From Rubrimonas cliftonensis (GTDB lineage: Bacteria > Pseudomonadota > Alphaproteobacteria > Rhodobacterales > Rhodobacteraceae): a stretch of DNA of 39,317 bases. The notes under the pieces are model-generated. The model was not told the origin of the DNA. It ran no database searches and was given only the letters and a program-made list of their open reading frames with translations. Numbering within the stretch: the stretch's first letter is position 1; every line of letters starts with the position of its first letter. A program made the position numbers and the translations under genes. The stretch lies in assembly GCF_900107585.1 (NCBI RefSeq), contig NZ_FNQM01000020.1, positions 7,501 through 46,817 of the forward strand. Direction: 5' to 3'. Of this stretch, positions 7,974-16,160 are shown piece by piece.

Positions 7974-8906
7974 GTGACGCTCTCGCCGGAGATCCCGACG
8001 CGCGCGGCTCCGCTCGGCCCCGGCTCACGCGCCGTGGAGCTGACGGCGGCCGATGGGACGCGGCTGCGCGCGGCGATGCTGGAGGGCGGCGGCCGCGGCT
8101 GCGCGCTGCTGCTGCAGGGCCGCACCGAATTCGCCGAGAAGTACGCCCAGGTCGCGCAGGCGCTGAAGTCGCGGGGTTTCTCGGTCGCCACGATCGACTG
8201 GCGCGGGCAGGGCGGCTCGCAGCGCCCGCTCGCGGACCCGCGCAAGGGGCATGTGGGCGGCTTCACGGAGTATCAGGCCGACCTCGACGCGCTGCTCGCC
8301 GCGACGGCGGACGCCGGGGCCGGGCCGCCGCGCCTCGCGCTGGCCCACTCCATGGGCGGCGCGATCGCCCTGCGCGCCTTTGTCGAGGGTCGGCTGGCGC
8401 CGGCGGCGGCGGTGTTCTCCGCGCCCATGTGGGGCCTCGCTCTCAGCCGCCCCGCCCGCGCGGTCGCCAAGGCGGTCGTCTTCGTCGCCGCGCGGCTGCG
8501 TTGCGCCGAGCGCTACGGCCCCGGCGGCGGGCCGGCGAGCTACGCCGAGACCGATCCCGACCCCAACGTGCTCACCGCCGACCCCGCGCAGGCCGAGGCG
8601 CTCGCCGCGCTCACCCGCGCCAACCCCGACCTCGCGCTCGGCGGCCCGACCTATGGCTGGCTGCGCGCGGCGTTCCGGGAGATGCGGGCGCTCGAGCGCG
8701 TCGCCTGCCCGGTCCCGTCGCTGGTGCTCGTCGGCGGCGGGGAGGCGGTGACGTCGCCCAAGGCGATGGCCGCCCGCGCGGCGCGCGACGGCATGCGGCT
8801 GGAGACGATCCCCGGCGGGCGCCATGAGCTTTTTCTCGAAACGCCCGAGCGCCAGGCGGCGGCCTGGGCCGCCGTCGACGGATTTCTCGCCGGGCAGAGG
8901 CTCTGA
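7974..8906 (+). CDS. Alpha/beta hydrolase, lysophospholipase/monoacylglycerol lipase-like
   Basis: A 310-residue serine hydrolase of the PldB group. The oxyanion-side motif LLLQGRTEFAEKY and the DWRGQGGSQR loop are typical. The nucleophile Ser126 lies in AHSMGG, a variant of GxSxG with Ala in first place. His284 in GGRHELF would complete the triad. The expected acid position falls at GGGEAVTS, where Glu257 replaces the usual Asp. The start is GTG. It probably shares a transcript with the SCP2 protein. Likely substrates are lysophospholipids or monoacylglycerols, but substrate cannot be read from sequence. Confidence 0.88.
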   Translation: MTLSPEIPTRAAPLGPGSRAVELTAADGTRLRAAMLEGGGRGCALLLQGRTEFAEKYAQVAQALKSRGFSVATIDWRGQGGSQRPLADPRKGHVGGFTEYQADLDALLAATADAGAGPPRLALAHSMGGAIALRAFVEGRLAPAAAVFSAPMWGLALSRPARAVAKAVVFVAARLRCAERYGPGGGPASYAETDPDPNVLTADPAQAEALAALTRANPDLALGGPTYGWLRAAFREMRALERVACPVPSLVLVGGGEAVTSPKAMAARAARDGMRLETIPGGRHELFLETPERQAAAWAAVDGFLAGQRL

Positions 8907-9000
8907 GGGCGCCCGCCGCGCAGCGCCCTCTCCCCGCCCTGTCGCGCGGCGCGCAGGCGTGCTAGCGCCCGGCGACGACCTCCGCCGAGGAAGCCCCGCG

Positions 9001-9573
9001 ATGTGGACCATCCCGAACATCCTGACGCTTGGCCGGCTGATCGCCGCGCCCTTCGTGCTGCTGGCCTTCGCGCTTCTGCCGCGCCCGGCCGCCGACGCCG
9101 CGGCCTGCGCGATCTTCGTGCTCGCGGCGCTGACCGACTGGCTGGACGGCGCGCTGGCGCGGGCGTGGGGGCAGTTCTCCGCGCTCGGCCGGATGCTCGA
9201 CCCCATCGCCGACAAGGCCATCGTCGCCATCGCGCTGGCCGCGCTCTGCGGCGCCTACGCCCTGCACTGGAGCGTCGCGGCGCCGGCGGCGGTGATCGTC
9301 CTGCGGGAGACGGCGGTGGCTGGCCTGCGCGAGCACCTCGCCGGCGCGCTGGCGCTGCCCGTGACGAAGGCCGCCAAGCTCAAGACCGCCGCGCAGATGA
9401 CCGCCATCGCGCTGCTGCTCGGGGCCGGCGCGGCCGGCGCGGCGGCGGACGCGCTCCAGGTCGCCGGCGCCGCGCTGCTGTGGATTGCGGCGTTTTTGAC
9501 GGCGCTGACCGGGTGGGATTACTTTTCGCGCAGCCTCGACCATCTGAGGAAGGTCGATCAGCGCGAGGAGTGA
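9001..9573 (+). CDS. pgsA: CDP-diacylglycerol-glycerol-3-phosphate 3-phosphatidyltransferase
   Basis: A 190-residue integral membrane enzyme that makes phosphatidylglycerol phosphate, the committed step to phosphatidylglycerol and cardiolipin. The CDP-alcohol phosphotransferase signature D-G-x2-A-R-x8-G-x3-D-x3-D is complete in DWLDGALARAW through GRMLDPIADK. The N-terminus MWTIPNILTLGRLIAAP is characteristic of PgsA. Several hydrophobic segments follow. Its stop is four bases before moaD, an arrangement of pgsA-moaD-moaE seen in alphaproteobacteria. Confidence 0.95.
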   Translation: MWTIPNILTLGRLIAAPFVLLAFALLPRPAADAAACAIFVLAALTDWLDGALARAWGQFSALGRMLDPIADKAIVAIALAALCGAYALHWSVAAPAAVIVLRETAVAGLREHLAGALALPVTKAAKLKTAAQMTAIALLLGAGAAGAAADALQVAGAALLWIAAFLTALTGWDYFSRSLDHLRKVDQREE

Positions 9574-9577
9574 TGCG

Positions 9578-9823
9578 ATGAGGGTGATGTATTTCGCGTG
9601 GCTGCGGGAGCGCGTCGGCCTCGGCGCGGAGGAGATCGAGACCGGGGCCGCGACGGTCGCCGATCTGGTGGAGGAGCTGCGCGCCCGCGAGCCGCGCTAC
9701 GCCGCGGCCTTCGCGGACATGCGCGCCGTGCGCGTCGCCGTGGACCAGGAGACGACCGACCTCGCCGCGCCGCTGGCCGGCGCCCGCGAGGTGGCGTTCT
9801 TCCCGCCCGTCACGGGGGGCTGA
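9578..9823 (+). CDS. moaD: Molybdopterin synthase sulfur carrier subunit
   Basis: An 81-residue ubiquitin-fold protein ending in the essential Gly-Gly (PPVTGG), which is thiocarboxylated and donates sulfur to precursor Z during molybdopterin synthesis. The opening MRVMYFAWLRERVG is typical of MoaD. It is the small subunit partner of MoaE, which starts one base after its stop. Confidence 0.95.
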   Translation: MRVMYFAWLRERVGLGAEEIETGAATVADLVEELRAREPRYAAAFADMRAVRVAVDQETTDLAAPLAGAREVAFFPPVTGG

Positions 9824-9824
9824 G

Positions 9825-10310
9825 ATGACCAGCTCGACCGCCGGCGCCGCGATGAACGTTTCGGCGAAAGTATGCGTGCAGGAGGCGCCTTTCGATCTCG
9901 CCGCGGAGGCGCGCGCGCTGAGCGCGGGCCGCGGCGACGTCGGCGCGGTCGTCACCTTTACCGGGCTGGTGCGCGACATGGGCGGGCCCGAGGGCTCGGC
10001 GATGACGCTCGAGCACTATCCGGGCATGACCGAGAAGGCGCTCCGCGAGATCGCGGCGGAGGCCTGCGCGCGCTGGCCGGTGGCGGGCTGCACGGTGATC
10101 CACCGCGTCGGACGGCTGGCGCCGGGCGACGAGATCGTGCTGGTCGCAACCGCGAGCCGCCACCGGCAGGCGGCCTTCGACGCCGCCGCATTCCTGATGG
10201 ACTACCTCAAGACCAGGGCGCCCTTCTGGAAGAAGGAGGAGACCGCCGAGGGCGCGCGCTGGGTCGATGCGCGCGAGACCGACGACGCCGCAGCCGCACG
10301 CTGGGGCTGA
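9825..10310 (+). CDS. moaE: Molybdopterin synthase catalytic subunit
   Basis: A 161-residue MoaE that converts cyclic pyranopterin monophosphate to molybdopterin with MoaD. The motifs GAVVTFTGLVRDMGG, LEHYPGMTEKAL, HRVGRLAPGDEIVLV, SRHRQAAFDAAAFLMDYLKT and FWKKEE are all present, including the catalytic lysine segment. GGGGGG five bases before ATG 9825 supports that start over an internal ATG. Last gene of the pgsA-moaD-moaE run. Confidence 0.95.
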   Translation: MTSSTAGAAMNVSAKVCVQEAPFDLAAEARALSAGRGDVGAVVTFTGLVRDMGGPEGSAMTLEHYPGMTEKALREIAAEACARWPVAGCTVIHRVGRLAPGDEIVLVATASRHRQAAFDAAAFLMDYLKTRAPFWKKEETAEGARWVDARETDDAAAARWG

Positions 10311-10341
10311 GCCGCCGCGGGCGCCCAGCCGCAGGCGGGGC

Positions 10342-10530
10342 TCATTCGGTCGACGTCGTCCCGGCGAGGGCGACGCGCAGCGCCGGCGCGGCCTCATCGT
10401 CCCCGGCCGCGTCGGCGGGGGCGGAGGCCGACGGGCGCTCTACCGCGGGCGCGAGGGCCTGCTCGGGAGGACGCTCAGGGTGTTGCGCGATCAGAAGCGT
10501 GATCAGGGCGAAAGCAATTGCGTCGGTCAT
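10342..10530 (-). CDS. Small hypothetical protein with N-terminal hydrophobic segment
   Basis: A 62-residue open frame begins MTDAIAFALITLLIAQ, a short hydrophobic stretch, and continues Pro/Ala-rich. GGAGG (10535-10539) lies four bases before the ATG, a good ribosome site, and third codon positions are mostly G or C. It is convergent with moaE. Its upstream DNA is replaced by the IS21 element, so its promoter may have been lost. I do not recognise it; it may be a small membrane-associated protein or a fragment. Confidence 0.45.
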   Translation of the reverse strand: MTDAIAFALITLLIAQHPERPPEQALAPAVERPSASAPADAAGDDEAAPALRVALAGTTSTE

Positions 10531-10541
10531 GGGGCCTCCGG

Positions 10542-12113
10542 GATCAGAACGTCATCCGACGCATGGCGCTGCGGGAGCAGCCGCCGATACGCGAGATCGC
10601 CCGGCGGACGGGCCTGTCGCGCAACACGATCCGGAAGTACCTGAAGTCCGGCGCGGTCGAGCCGAAGTTCGCGACACCGGAGCGCCCGAGCAAGCTGGAC
10701 CCTTTCGCCGAGAAGCTGGCCAGCTGGCTGAAGACGGAGGCCGCCAAGGGCCGCAAGCAGCGCCGGACGGCGAAGCAGCTGCATGCCGATCTGGTCGCGC
10801 TCGGCTTCACCGGCTCCTATGGCCGGGTGTCGGCGTTCGCCCGCGAATGGCGCGCCGGGCGCCAGCGCGAGGAGCAGACGGCGGGCCGTGGCATCTTCGT
10901 GCCGCTGCTGTTCCGGCCGGGCGAGGCGTTCCAATTCGACTGGAGCGAGGATTTCGTGATCATCGGCGGCGAGCGCACCAAGCTCCAGGTGGCCCACATG
11001 AAGCTGTCGCACAGCCGGGCCTTCGTGGCTCGCGGGCCTATCTGCTTCAGACCCACGAGATGCTGTTCGACGCCCACTGGCGCGGGTTCCGCGTTCTCGG
11101 CGGCGTCCCGGCCCGGGGGATCTACGACAGTGAGGAGGATCAGCGATTGATCCTGCGGATCAATCGCCCGACGATCGCGCACGGCGGTGGACCGGGTCGG
11201 CCGCGGCAAGGAGCGCCAGGTCAACGCCCGGTTCCTCGCCATGGCGAACCACTATGTGTTCGAGCCGACCTTCTGTAACCCGGCCTCGGGCTGGGAGAAG
11301 GGCCAGGTCGAGAAGGGGGTGCAGGACGCCCGGCCGCGGCTGTGGCGGCAGATGCCGGCCTTCCCCGACCTCGACGCCCTGAACGCCTGGCTGGAAGAGC
11401 GCTGCATCGCGCTGTGGCGGGAGACCGAGCACGGCGCCCAGCCCGGCGCCATCGCCGATGTCTGGGCTGCGGAGCGGGCGGCGCTGATGCCCCTGCCGCC
11501 CGCCTTCGACGGTTTCGTCGAGATGCCCAAGCGGGTGTCGCCCACCTGCCTGATCACCTTCGAACGCAGTCGCTACAGCGTGCCGGCGTCCTTCGCCAAC
11601 CGGCCTGTCAGCCTGCACATCTACCCCGATCGGCTTGTGGTGGTGGCCGAGGGGCAGGTCCTGTGTGAGCACCAGCGCATCATCCAGCGGTCACATCACC
11701 TCCCGCCGCGAACCTTCTATGACTGGCGGCACTATCTGGCGGTCATCCAGCGCAAGCCCGGCGCCTTGCGCAACGGCGCACCTTTCGCCGAGCTGCCCGA
11801 CGGCTTCAGGCGGCTGCAGACCCTGATGCTGCGCCGTATCGGCGGCGATCGCGAGATGGTCGACGTCCTGGCGCTGGTGCTGCACCACGACGAGGAGGCG
11901 GTGCTGACCGCGGTGGAGCTGGCGCTCGCCGAGGGGGTGGCGACCAAAACCCATGTGCTGAACATCCTCCATCGTCTGGTGGATGGAAAGGCGGCCGCCG
12001 GCCCGGACATCGACACGCCCCAGGCGCTGGCCCTGCGCCGCGAGCCCAAGGCCGACGTCGGGCGCTACGACGCCCTGCGGGCCCGGACGGCCGGAGGTCG
12101 CCATGCGTCATGA
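10542..12113 (+). pseudogene. istA: IS21 transposase IstA, inactivated by frameshifts
   Basis: IstA is the DDE transposase of IS21 elements. The N-terminal HTH (IREIARRTGLSRNTIRKYLKSG) and the catalytic-core segment EAFQFDWSEDFVIIGG lie in one frame up to about 11033. Two extra bases then shift the frame through AYLLQTHEMLFDAHWRGFRVLGGVPARGIYD. Near 11130-11176 about 47 bases replace the few expected bases, which returns the reading to the first frame for AVDRVGRGKERQVNARFLAMANHYVFEP onward to the stop. The start codon region is also missing or altered; the first ATG in frame is at 10563. The gene cannot make a full transposase. Confidence 0.88.
11143..11167. repeat. Perfect 11-base inverted repeat inside istA
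   Basis: GCGATTGATCC (11143-11153) and GGATCAATCGC (11157-11167) are separated by TGC. They sit at the centre of the 47-base block that replaces normal istA sequence. The palindrome is not part of conserved IS21 coding sequence. Confidence 0.85.
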
Positions 12114-12897
12114 CCCCGCCAGCGGCGCCATCGTGATCATGCTCCGCAGCCTCAAGATGCACGGCATGGCCCACGCGGTCACTGAGCTGATGGAGCAGGG
12201 CGCGCCGGCCTTTGAGGCCGCCGTGCCGATGCTGTCCCAGCTGCTCAAGGCCGAGCTCGCCGAACGCGAGGTCCGCTCCATCGCCTATCACATGAAGGCG
12301 GCGCGCTTCCCGGCCTACAAGGACCTCACCGGCTTCGATTTCGCCGCCAGCGAGATCAATGAGGCCACGGTGCGCCAGCTCCACAAGGGCAGCTTCCTCG
12401 ACGCTGCCGAGAACGTCGTGCTGATCGGCGGACCCGGCACCGGCAAGACGCACGTGGCCACCGCCATCGGCGTCCAGCTCATCGAGCACCATCGCCGCAA
12501 GGTCCGCTTCTTCTCGACCATCGAACTCGTCAACGCCCTCGAGCAGGAAAAGACCCGGGGAAAGACCGGCCAGATCGCTGAAGGCATGATCCGCCTCGAC
12601 CTCGTGGTCCTGGATGAGCTGGGCTACCTGCCGTTCAGCGCCTCGGGCGGCGCGCTGCTCTTCCATCTCCTGAGCAAGCTCTACGAGCGGACCAGCGTGA
12701 TCATCACCACCAATCTCAGCTTCAGCGAATGGGCCACGGTCTTCGGGGACCCCAAGATGACCACCGCGCTCCTCGACCGCCTCACTCACCGCTGCCACAT
12801 CCTCGAGACCGGAAACGACAGCTTCCGCTTCAAGGCGAGCACCGCTGCCGCCACCCGGAAAAAGAAGGAGGCCGCAGCCACCTTGACACCCGCCTGA
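12103..12897 (+). CDS. istB: IS21-family helper ATPase IstB
   Basis: A 264-residue AAA+ ATPase related to DnaC that assists IstA in target selection and strand transfer. Walker A GGPGTGKT is at residues 109-116 and Walker [13 protein letters not shown] around 167-178. The sensor region [11 protein letters not shown] and the C-terminal [13 protein letters not shown] are intact, so the protein should be functional. Its ATG overlaps the istA end by 11 bases and has GGAGG six bases upstream. Without a working IstA in cis it may act only with related elements. Confidence 0.95.
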   Translation: MRHDPASGAIVIMLRSLKMHGMAHAVTELMEQGAPAFEAAVPMLSQLLKAELAEREVRSIAYHMKAARFPAYKDLTGFDFAASEINEATVRQLHKGSFLDAAENVVLIGGPGTGKTHVATAIGVQLIEHHRRKVRFFSTIELVNALEQEKTRGKTGQIAEGMIRLDLVVLDELGYLPFSASGGALLFHLLSKLYERTSVIITTNLSFSEWATVFGDPKMTTALLDRLTHRCHILETGNDSFRFKASTAAATRKKKEAAATLTPA

Positions 12898-12918
12898 ACC
12901 GCGAGGAGCAATATCCAG

Positions 12919-12970
12919 CCGGGTCACTTCTCAATGGAAATCCCGGGGCAGTTCCGCGTGGAAATCAACA
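12919..12970 (+). repeat. IS21 right terminus, two IstA-binding-type direct repeats
   Basis: Two imperfect 24-base copies in tandem, sharing CCGGG near the start and TGGAAATC at the end, then AACA. IS21 ends carry repeated transposase-binding sites of this kind and finish in CA. The host remnant begins at the very next base. Confidence 0.75.
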
Positions 12971-13222
12971 GCCTACATCAACGAGTTGCAGGCCAATGTG
13001 CCGAGCTACAGCTTCTTCAGGGTGAACTGCTCCTACATCGTCGCGAAGGCGCTGCTGGCCGCCACCGGGATCAAGCACAACTTCTCGCTGCACGCCTACT
13101 ACCAGACGCCGAAGACGGGTATCGGCGCGCTCTATCGCGGGGTCTGGACGCCGATGATGGTGCTGAAATACTCGCGCCAGCTTGAGCAGGCCGAGGCCGG
13201 CGCCACGGCCGCCGCCGCCTGA
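12971..13222 (+). pseudogene. 3' remnant of a host gene cut by the IS21 element
   Basis: An open frame of 83 codons starts directly at the IS boundary with AYINELQANVPSY and ends Ala-rich. Codon use is that of a real gene. It contains RVNCSYIVAKALLAATG, then HAYYQTPKTGIGALYRGVWTPMMVLKY. An Asn-Cys pair ahead of a helix resembles the cysteine nucleophile region of NlpC/P60-like folds, but this is a weak hint and I do not recognise the family. No matching 5' part is found to the left of the element, so a deletion probably accompanied or followed insertion. A TTG at 12986 could start a short product. Confidence 0.65.
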
Positions 13223-13240
13223 CCCGTCGCGCGCGCGGCC

Positions 13241-15466
13241 CTAGGCCCGCGCGCGCTTCGTCTTCCGTCTGGCCTTGGCTGCGGCGAGCTTGGCGCGGCC
13301 GAGCTTGCGCTGCGGGTTCATCCCGCCCTTGCCGCGCTTGGGCGAGGGAAGCCGCCCGGCGCCGTCCACCTCCAGCAGCTCGAAGCGCAGGCCGCCGGCG
13401 ACGGGGTCGGCCTCGACCAGCCGCACCCGCGCGCGCATCCCCGGCGCGATGACCTTGCCGCTGCGCTCGCCCGTCAGCGTCTGGCTGTCCGCGTCGTGGC
13501 GCCAGTAGTCGTGGCCGATTGTCGAGATCGGCACCAGCCCGTCGGCGCCGGTGTCGTCGAGCTTCACGAAGAGCCCGAACCGCGCCACGCCGGAGACGCG
13601 CCCCGCGAACTCCGCGCCCTCCTGCTCGGCGAGATAGGCGGCGAGGTAGCGGTCGGTCGTGTCGCGCTCGGCCTCCATGGCGCGGCGCTCGGTGCGGCTG
13701 ATGTGCTGGGCGGTCTCCGCCAGCGCTTCGACCTCCTCGGGCGTCTGCCCGCCCACGCCCCAGCGATGGCCCGCGATCAGCGCGCGATGCACCAGAAGGT
13801 CGGCGTAGCGGCGGATCGGCGAGGTGAAATGCGCGTAGGACTTCAGCGCGAGGCCGAAATGGCCGAAGTTCTGCGGCGCGTAGTAGGCCTGCGTCTGCGC
13901 GCGCAGCACCGCGTAGTTCACCAGTTCCGCGAACTCGCTCTCGCGCGCCTCGCGCAGCAGCCGGTTGAGGTGGCGGGTCTGGAGCACCTGGCCCTTGGCC
14001 AGCGTCAGACCGACCGTCTCGACCTGCTCGCGCAGCGCCTCCATCTTCTCCGCCGCCGGCTCCTCGTGGACGCGGTAGACGAGCTGGCGGCGCTTGTGTT
14101 CCAGCGTCTCGGCGGCGCAGACGTTGGCCTGCACCATGAACTCCTCGATCAGCCGGTGCGCCTCAAGCCGCTCGCGGAACCGCACCGCCGTCACCTGGCC
14201 CTCGGGGCTCAGCTCCACCCGCCGCTCGGGCAGGTCGAGGTCCAGCGGCGCGCGGGCGTCTCTCGCCTTCGCGGCGCAGGCGTAGGCGGCGAAAAGCGCC
14301 CGCACCGCGCCGCCGAGCGGGTGCCCCTCGCCGTCGGCGATGCGCTGCGCCTGCTCGTAGGTCAGCGAGGCCGCCGAGCGCATCATGCCGCGCACGAAAT
14401 GGTGCGAGACGCGCCGCCCGTCGGCGCCCAGCCGCATCGCGACCGCGATCACCGGGCGGTCGACGCCCTCATGCAGCGAGCACAGCTCCGCCGACAGCCG
14501 CTCGGGCAGCATCGGCACCACGCGGTCGGGAAAATAGGCGGAGTTGCCGCGCTCGCGGGCGTCGCGGTCGAGCGCCGAGCCGGGCCGCACATAGAAGGCG
14601 ACGTCGGCGATTGCGACCCAGACGGTGAAGCCGCCGTCGGCCTCCTCCACCGCGCACACCGCGTCGTCATGGTCGCGCGCGTCGGCGGGGTCGATGGTGA
14701 GCAGCGGCAGGGCGCGCAGATCCTCGCGGCCCCGGATCGGCGCGGCCTTCGCCTTCTCGGCCTCCGCCAGCGCTTCGTCGGAGAACGCCGTCGGCAGGCC
14801 GTGCTGATGGATGGCGATCAGCGAGACGGCGCGCGGGGCGCCCGGGTCGCCCAACCGCGCTATGATCCGCACCCGGCGCAGGCCGAGCCGCGGCGAGCCG
14901 GCGGCCTCGACCTCCACCAGCTCGCCGTCCTGCGCGCCGCCGAGATCGTTCGGCTCCACGCGCATCTCGTCGGCGCCCTTCTCCAGCGGCAGGATGCGCC
15001 CGCCGCCGTCGGTCATGCGGAAGACGCCGAGCGCGCGCGGCGCGGCCGCCTGCAGCTTGCGGATCAGCCTTGCGTGATAGATCACGCCGCCGTCCTCGCC
15101 GCTCGGCGTCAGCTTGGCGAGGAAGCGGTCGCCGGGGCCGAGCGCGGGCTCGCCGGGGCGGTGGAGGTAGAGCACCTGCGGCGGGTCGCTCTCGCCCTGC
15201 CAGCCCTGCGGCCGCGCCATCAGCTCGCCCTCGGGCGTCAGCCGGTCGCCGACGAGCACCGTCACGGGCGGCAGGTGTCCGGGCGGCGAATAGCGCCGCG
15301 CGCCGCGCTCGATGTGCCCCTCCTCGGTCAGCTCGGCCAGAAGGCGCTTCAGCGCCACCCTGTCCGCACCCTTCAGCGCGAAGGCGCGCGCGATGTCGCG
15401 CTTGGTGTTGTTCCTCGGGTTCTCGCGGATGAAGGCGAGCACCGCCTGCTTGTCGGGTAATGTCAT
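13241..15466 (-). CDS. rnr: Ribonuclease R
   Basis: A 741-residue 3'-to-5' exoribonuclease that degrades structured RNA. An N-terminal winged-helix (residues about 5-60) precedes cold-shock domains. The RNB catalytic domain shows TIDPADARDHDDAV, with Asp259, Asp265 and Asp267 matching the metal-binding Asp residues of E. coli RNase R. GNSAYFPDRVVPMLPERLS and FTSPIRRYADLLVHRAL follow. A C-terminal S1 domain (EFAGRVSGVARFGLFVKLDDTGADGLVPIST) and a Lys/Arg-rich tail (KLAAAKARRKTKRARA) finish the protein. Length and architecture are normal. The ATG at 15466 has GGGGAGG-like purines nearby on the minus strand being weak, so initiation may be modest. Confidence 0.96.
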   Translation of the reverse strand: MTLPDKQAVLAFIRENPRNNTKRDIARAFALKGADRVALKRLLAELTEEGHIERGARRYSPPGHLPPVTVLVGDRLTPEGELMARPQGWQGESDPPQVLYLHRPGEPALGPGDRFLAKLTPSGEDGGVIYHARLIRKLQAAAPRALGVFRMTDGGGRILPLEKGADEMRVEPNDLGGAQDGELVEVEAAGSPRLGLRRVRIIARLGDPGAPRAVSLIAIHQHGLPTAFSDEALAEAEKAKAAPIRGREDLRALPLLTIDPADARDHDDAVCAVEEADGGFTVWVAIADVAFYVRPGSALDRDARERGNSAYFPDRVVPMLPERLSAELCSLHEGVDRPVIAVAMRLGADGRRVSHHFVRGMMRSAASLTYEQAQRIADGEGHPLGGAVRALFAAYACAAKARDARAPLDLDLPERRVELSPEGQVTAVRFRERLEAHRLIEEFMVQANVCAAETLEHKRRQLVYRVHEEPAAEKMEALREQVETVGLTLAKGQVLQTRHLNRLLREARESEFAELVNYAVLRAQTQAYYAPQNFGHFGLALKSYAHFTSPIRRYADLLVHRALIAGHRWGVGGQTPEEVEALAETAQHISRTERRAMEAERDTTDRYLAAYLAEQEGAEFAGRVSGVARFGLFVKLDDTGADGLVPISTIGHDYWRHDADSQTLTGERSGKVIAPGMRARVRLVEADPVAGGLRFELLEVDGAGRLPSPKRGKGGMNPQRKLGRAKLAAAKARRKTKRARA

Positions 15467-15517
15467 GGCGGGGAGGTAGCACGCCGCGGCGCCGCCGTCA
15501 CCGCGACGCGTGCGGCG

Positions 15518-16102
15518 CTACTTCTCCTCGCCGAGCCCGTGGCGGCGCAGCATCGGCCACTGGCTCGCGATGAAGGCCAGCGTCAGCGGCAGGTTGCCGA
15601 AGGTCTTGAAGTTCACCCAGAACTCGGTGGACTGCGTGCGCCAGATCGCCTCGTTGAGCAGGGCGAGGAACACGAAGAACAGCGCCCAGCGCTTCGTGAA
15701 GATCATCCAGCCCGCATCGTCGAGCGGCATGGTCTCGCCCATCAGATATTTGAGGTAGCTCCGGCCCTGCAGCAGCCCGACGCCGAGGCCGACGGCGAAC
15801 AGGCCGTTCACGATGGTCGGCTTCATCTTGATGAAGGTGTCGTCGTTGAGCGCGACGGTCAGCCCGCCGAATATCACCACGACGATCGCGGTGACGACCG
15901 CCATGCGCGGGAGCTGGCGCGTCATGGCCCAGCTTGTCGCCAGCGAGGCGAGGATGGCGGGAATGAAGGCGATGGTGGCGACCACGACCGGCTGATAGAG
16001 GACGCCCCCGATCTCAAGCGGGGCGCCCTTCAGCCACTGGAACGTGCCGAAGAACACGGCCAGCGGGCCGATCTCCAGCGCAATCTTGATCCACGGGTTC
16101 AT
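15518..16102 (-). CDS. yciB: Inner membrane-spanning protein YciB (septation protein A)
   Basis: A 194-residue inner-membrane protein with about five hydrophobic segments. The opening KIALEIGPLAVFFGTF, the central KMKPTIVNGLFAVGLGVG and TKRWALFFVFLALLNEAIWRTQSTEFWVNFKTFGNLPLTLAF are hallmarks of YciB/IspA. In E. coli and Shigella it affects cell-envelope synthesis and division. It lies 415 bases... upstream of rnr on the same strand with a short gap of about 50 bases, and just downstream of the EamA-type transporter. Confidence 0.93.
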   Translation of the reverse strand: MNPWIKIALEIGPLAVFFGTFQWLKGAPLEIGGVLYQPVVVATIAFIPAILASLATSWAMTRQLPRMAVVTAIVVVIFGGLTVALNDDTFIKMKPTIVNGLFAVGLGVGLLQGRSYLKYLMGETMPLDDAGWMIFTKRWALFFVFLALLNEAIWRTQSTEFWVNFKTFGNLPLTLAFIASQWPMLRRHGLGEEK

Positions 16103-16160
16103 CGCGTCGCTCCCTGCCTCTGGCCGTCCACATAGACCGGGCCGCGGCGCGGCGCCAAGC

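Larger units (their letters stand above)
10541..12970 (+). mobile_element. IS21-family insertion sequence, degraded at left end
   Basis: The element carries istA (broken) and istB (intact) in the usual overlapping order. The right end is recognisable: two imperfect 24-base direct repeats (12919-12942 and 12943-12966), each starting CCGGG and ending TGGAAATC, followed by AACA at 12970. This is the multi-repeat, CA-ending terminus expected of IS21 elements. No matching inverted terminus starting TGTTGATTTCCAC is seen on the left, where istA sequence runs straight into chromosomal DNA near 10541. The left edge is therefore approximate and probably a deletion junction. Confidence 0.88.

Noticed and set aside
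3023-8827. A 1934-codon open frame on the plus strand
   Set aside because: It lies opposite the helicase, TPR and other genes, is rich in Arg/Gly/Ala with no domain, and arises from GC-rich antisense codons.
9872-11278. A long plus-strand frame running from moaE into the IS element
   Set aside because: Its first part is the wrong frame over moaE; only the stretch 11036-11129 is real, as the shifted middle of istA.
10542-12113. Programmed frameshifting in istA
   Set aside because: IS21 istA is normally a single frame, there is no slippery sequence at the shifts, and the second disruption is a 47-base replacement.
13496-15460. A 654-codon plus-strand frame opposite rnr
   Set aside because: Composition is Arg/Gln/Leu-rich with no recognisable motif, while the minus strand encodes complete RNase R.
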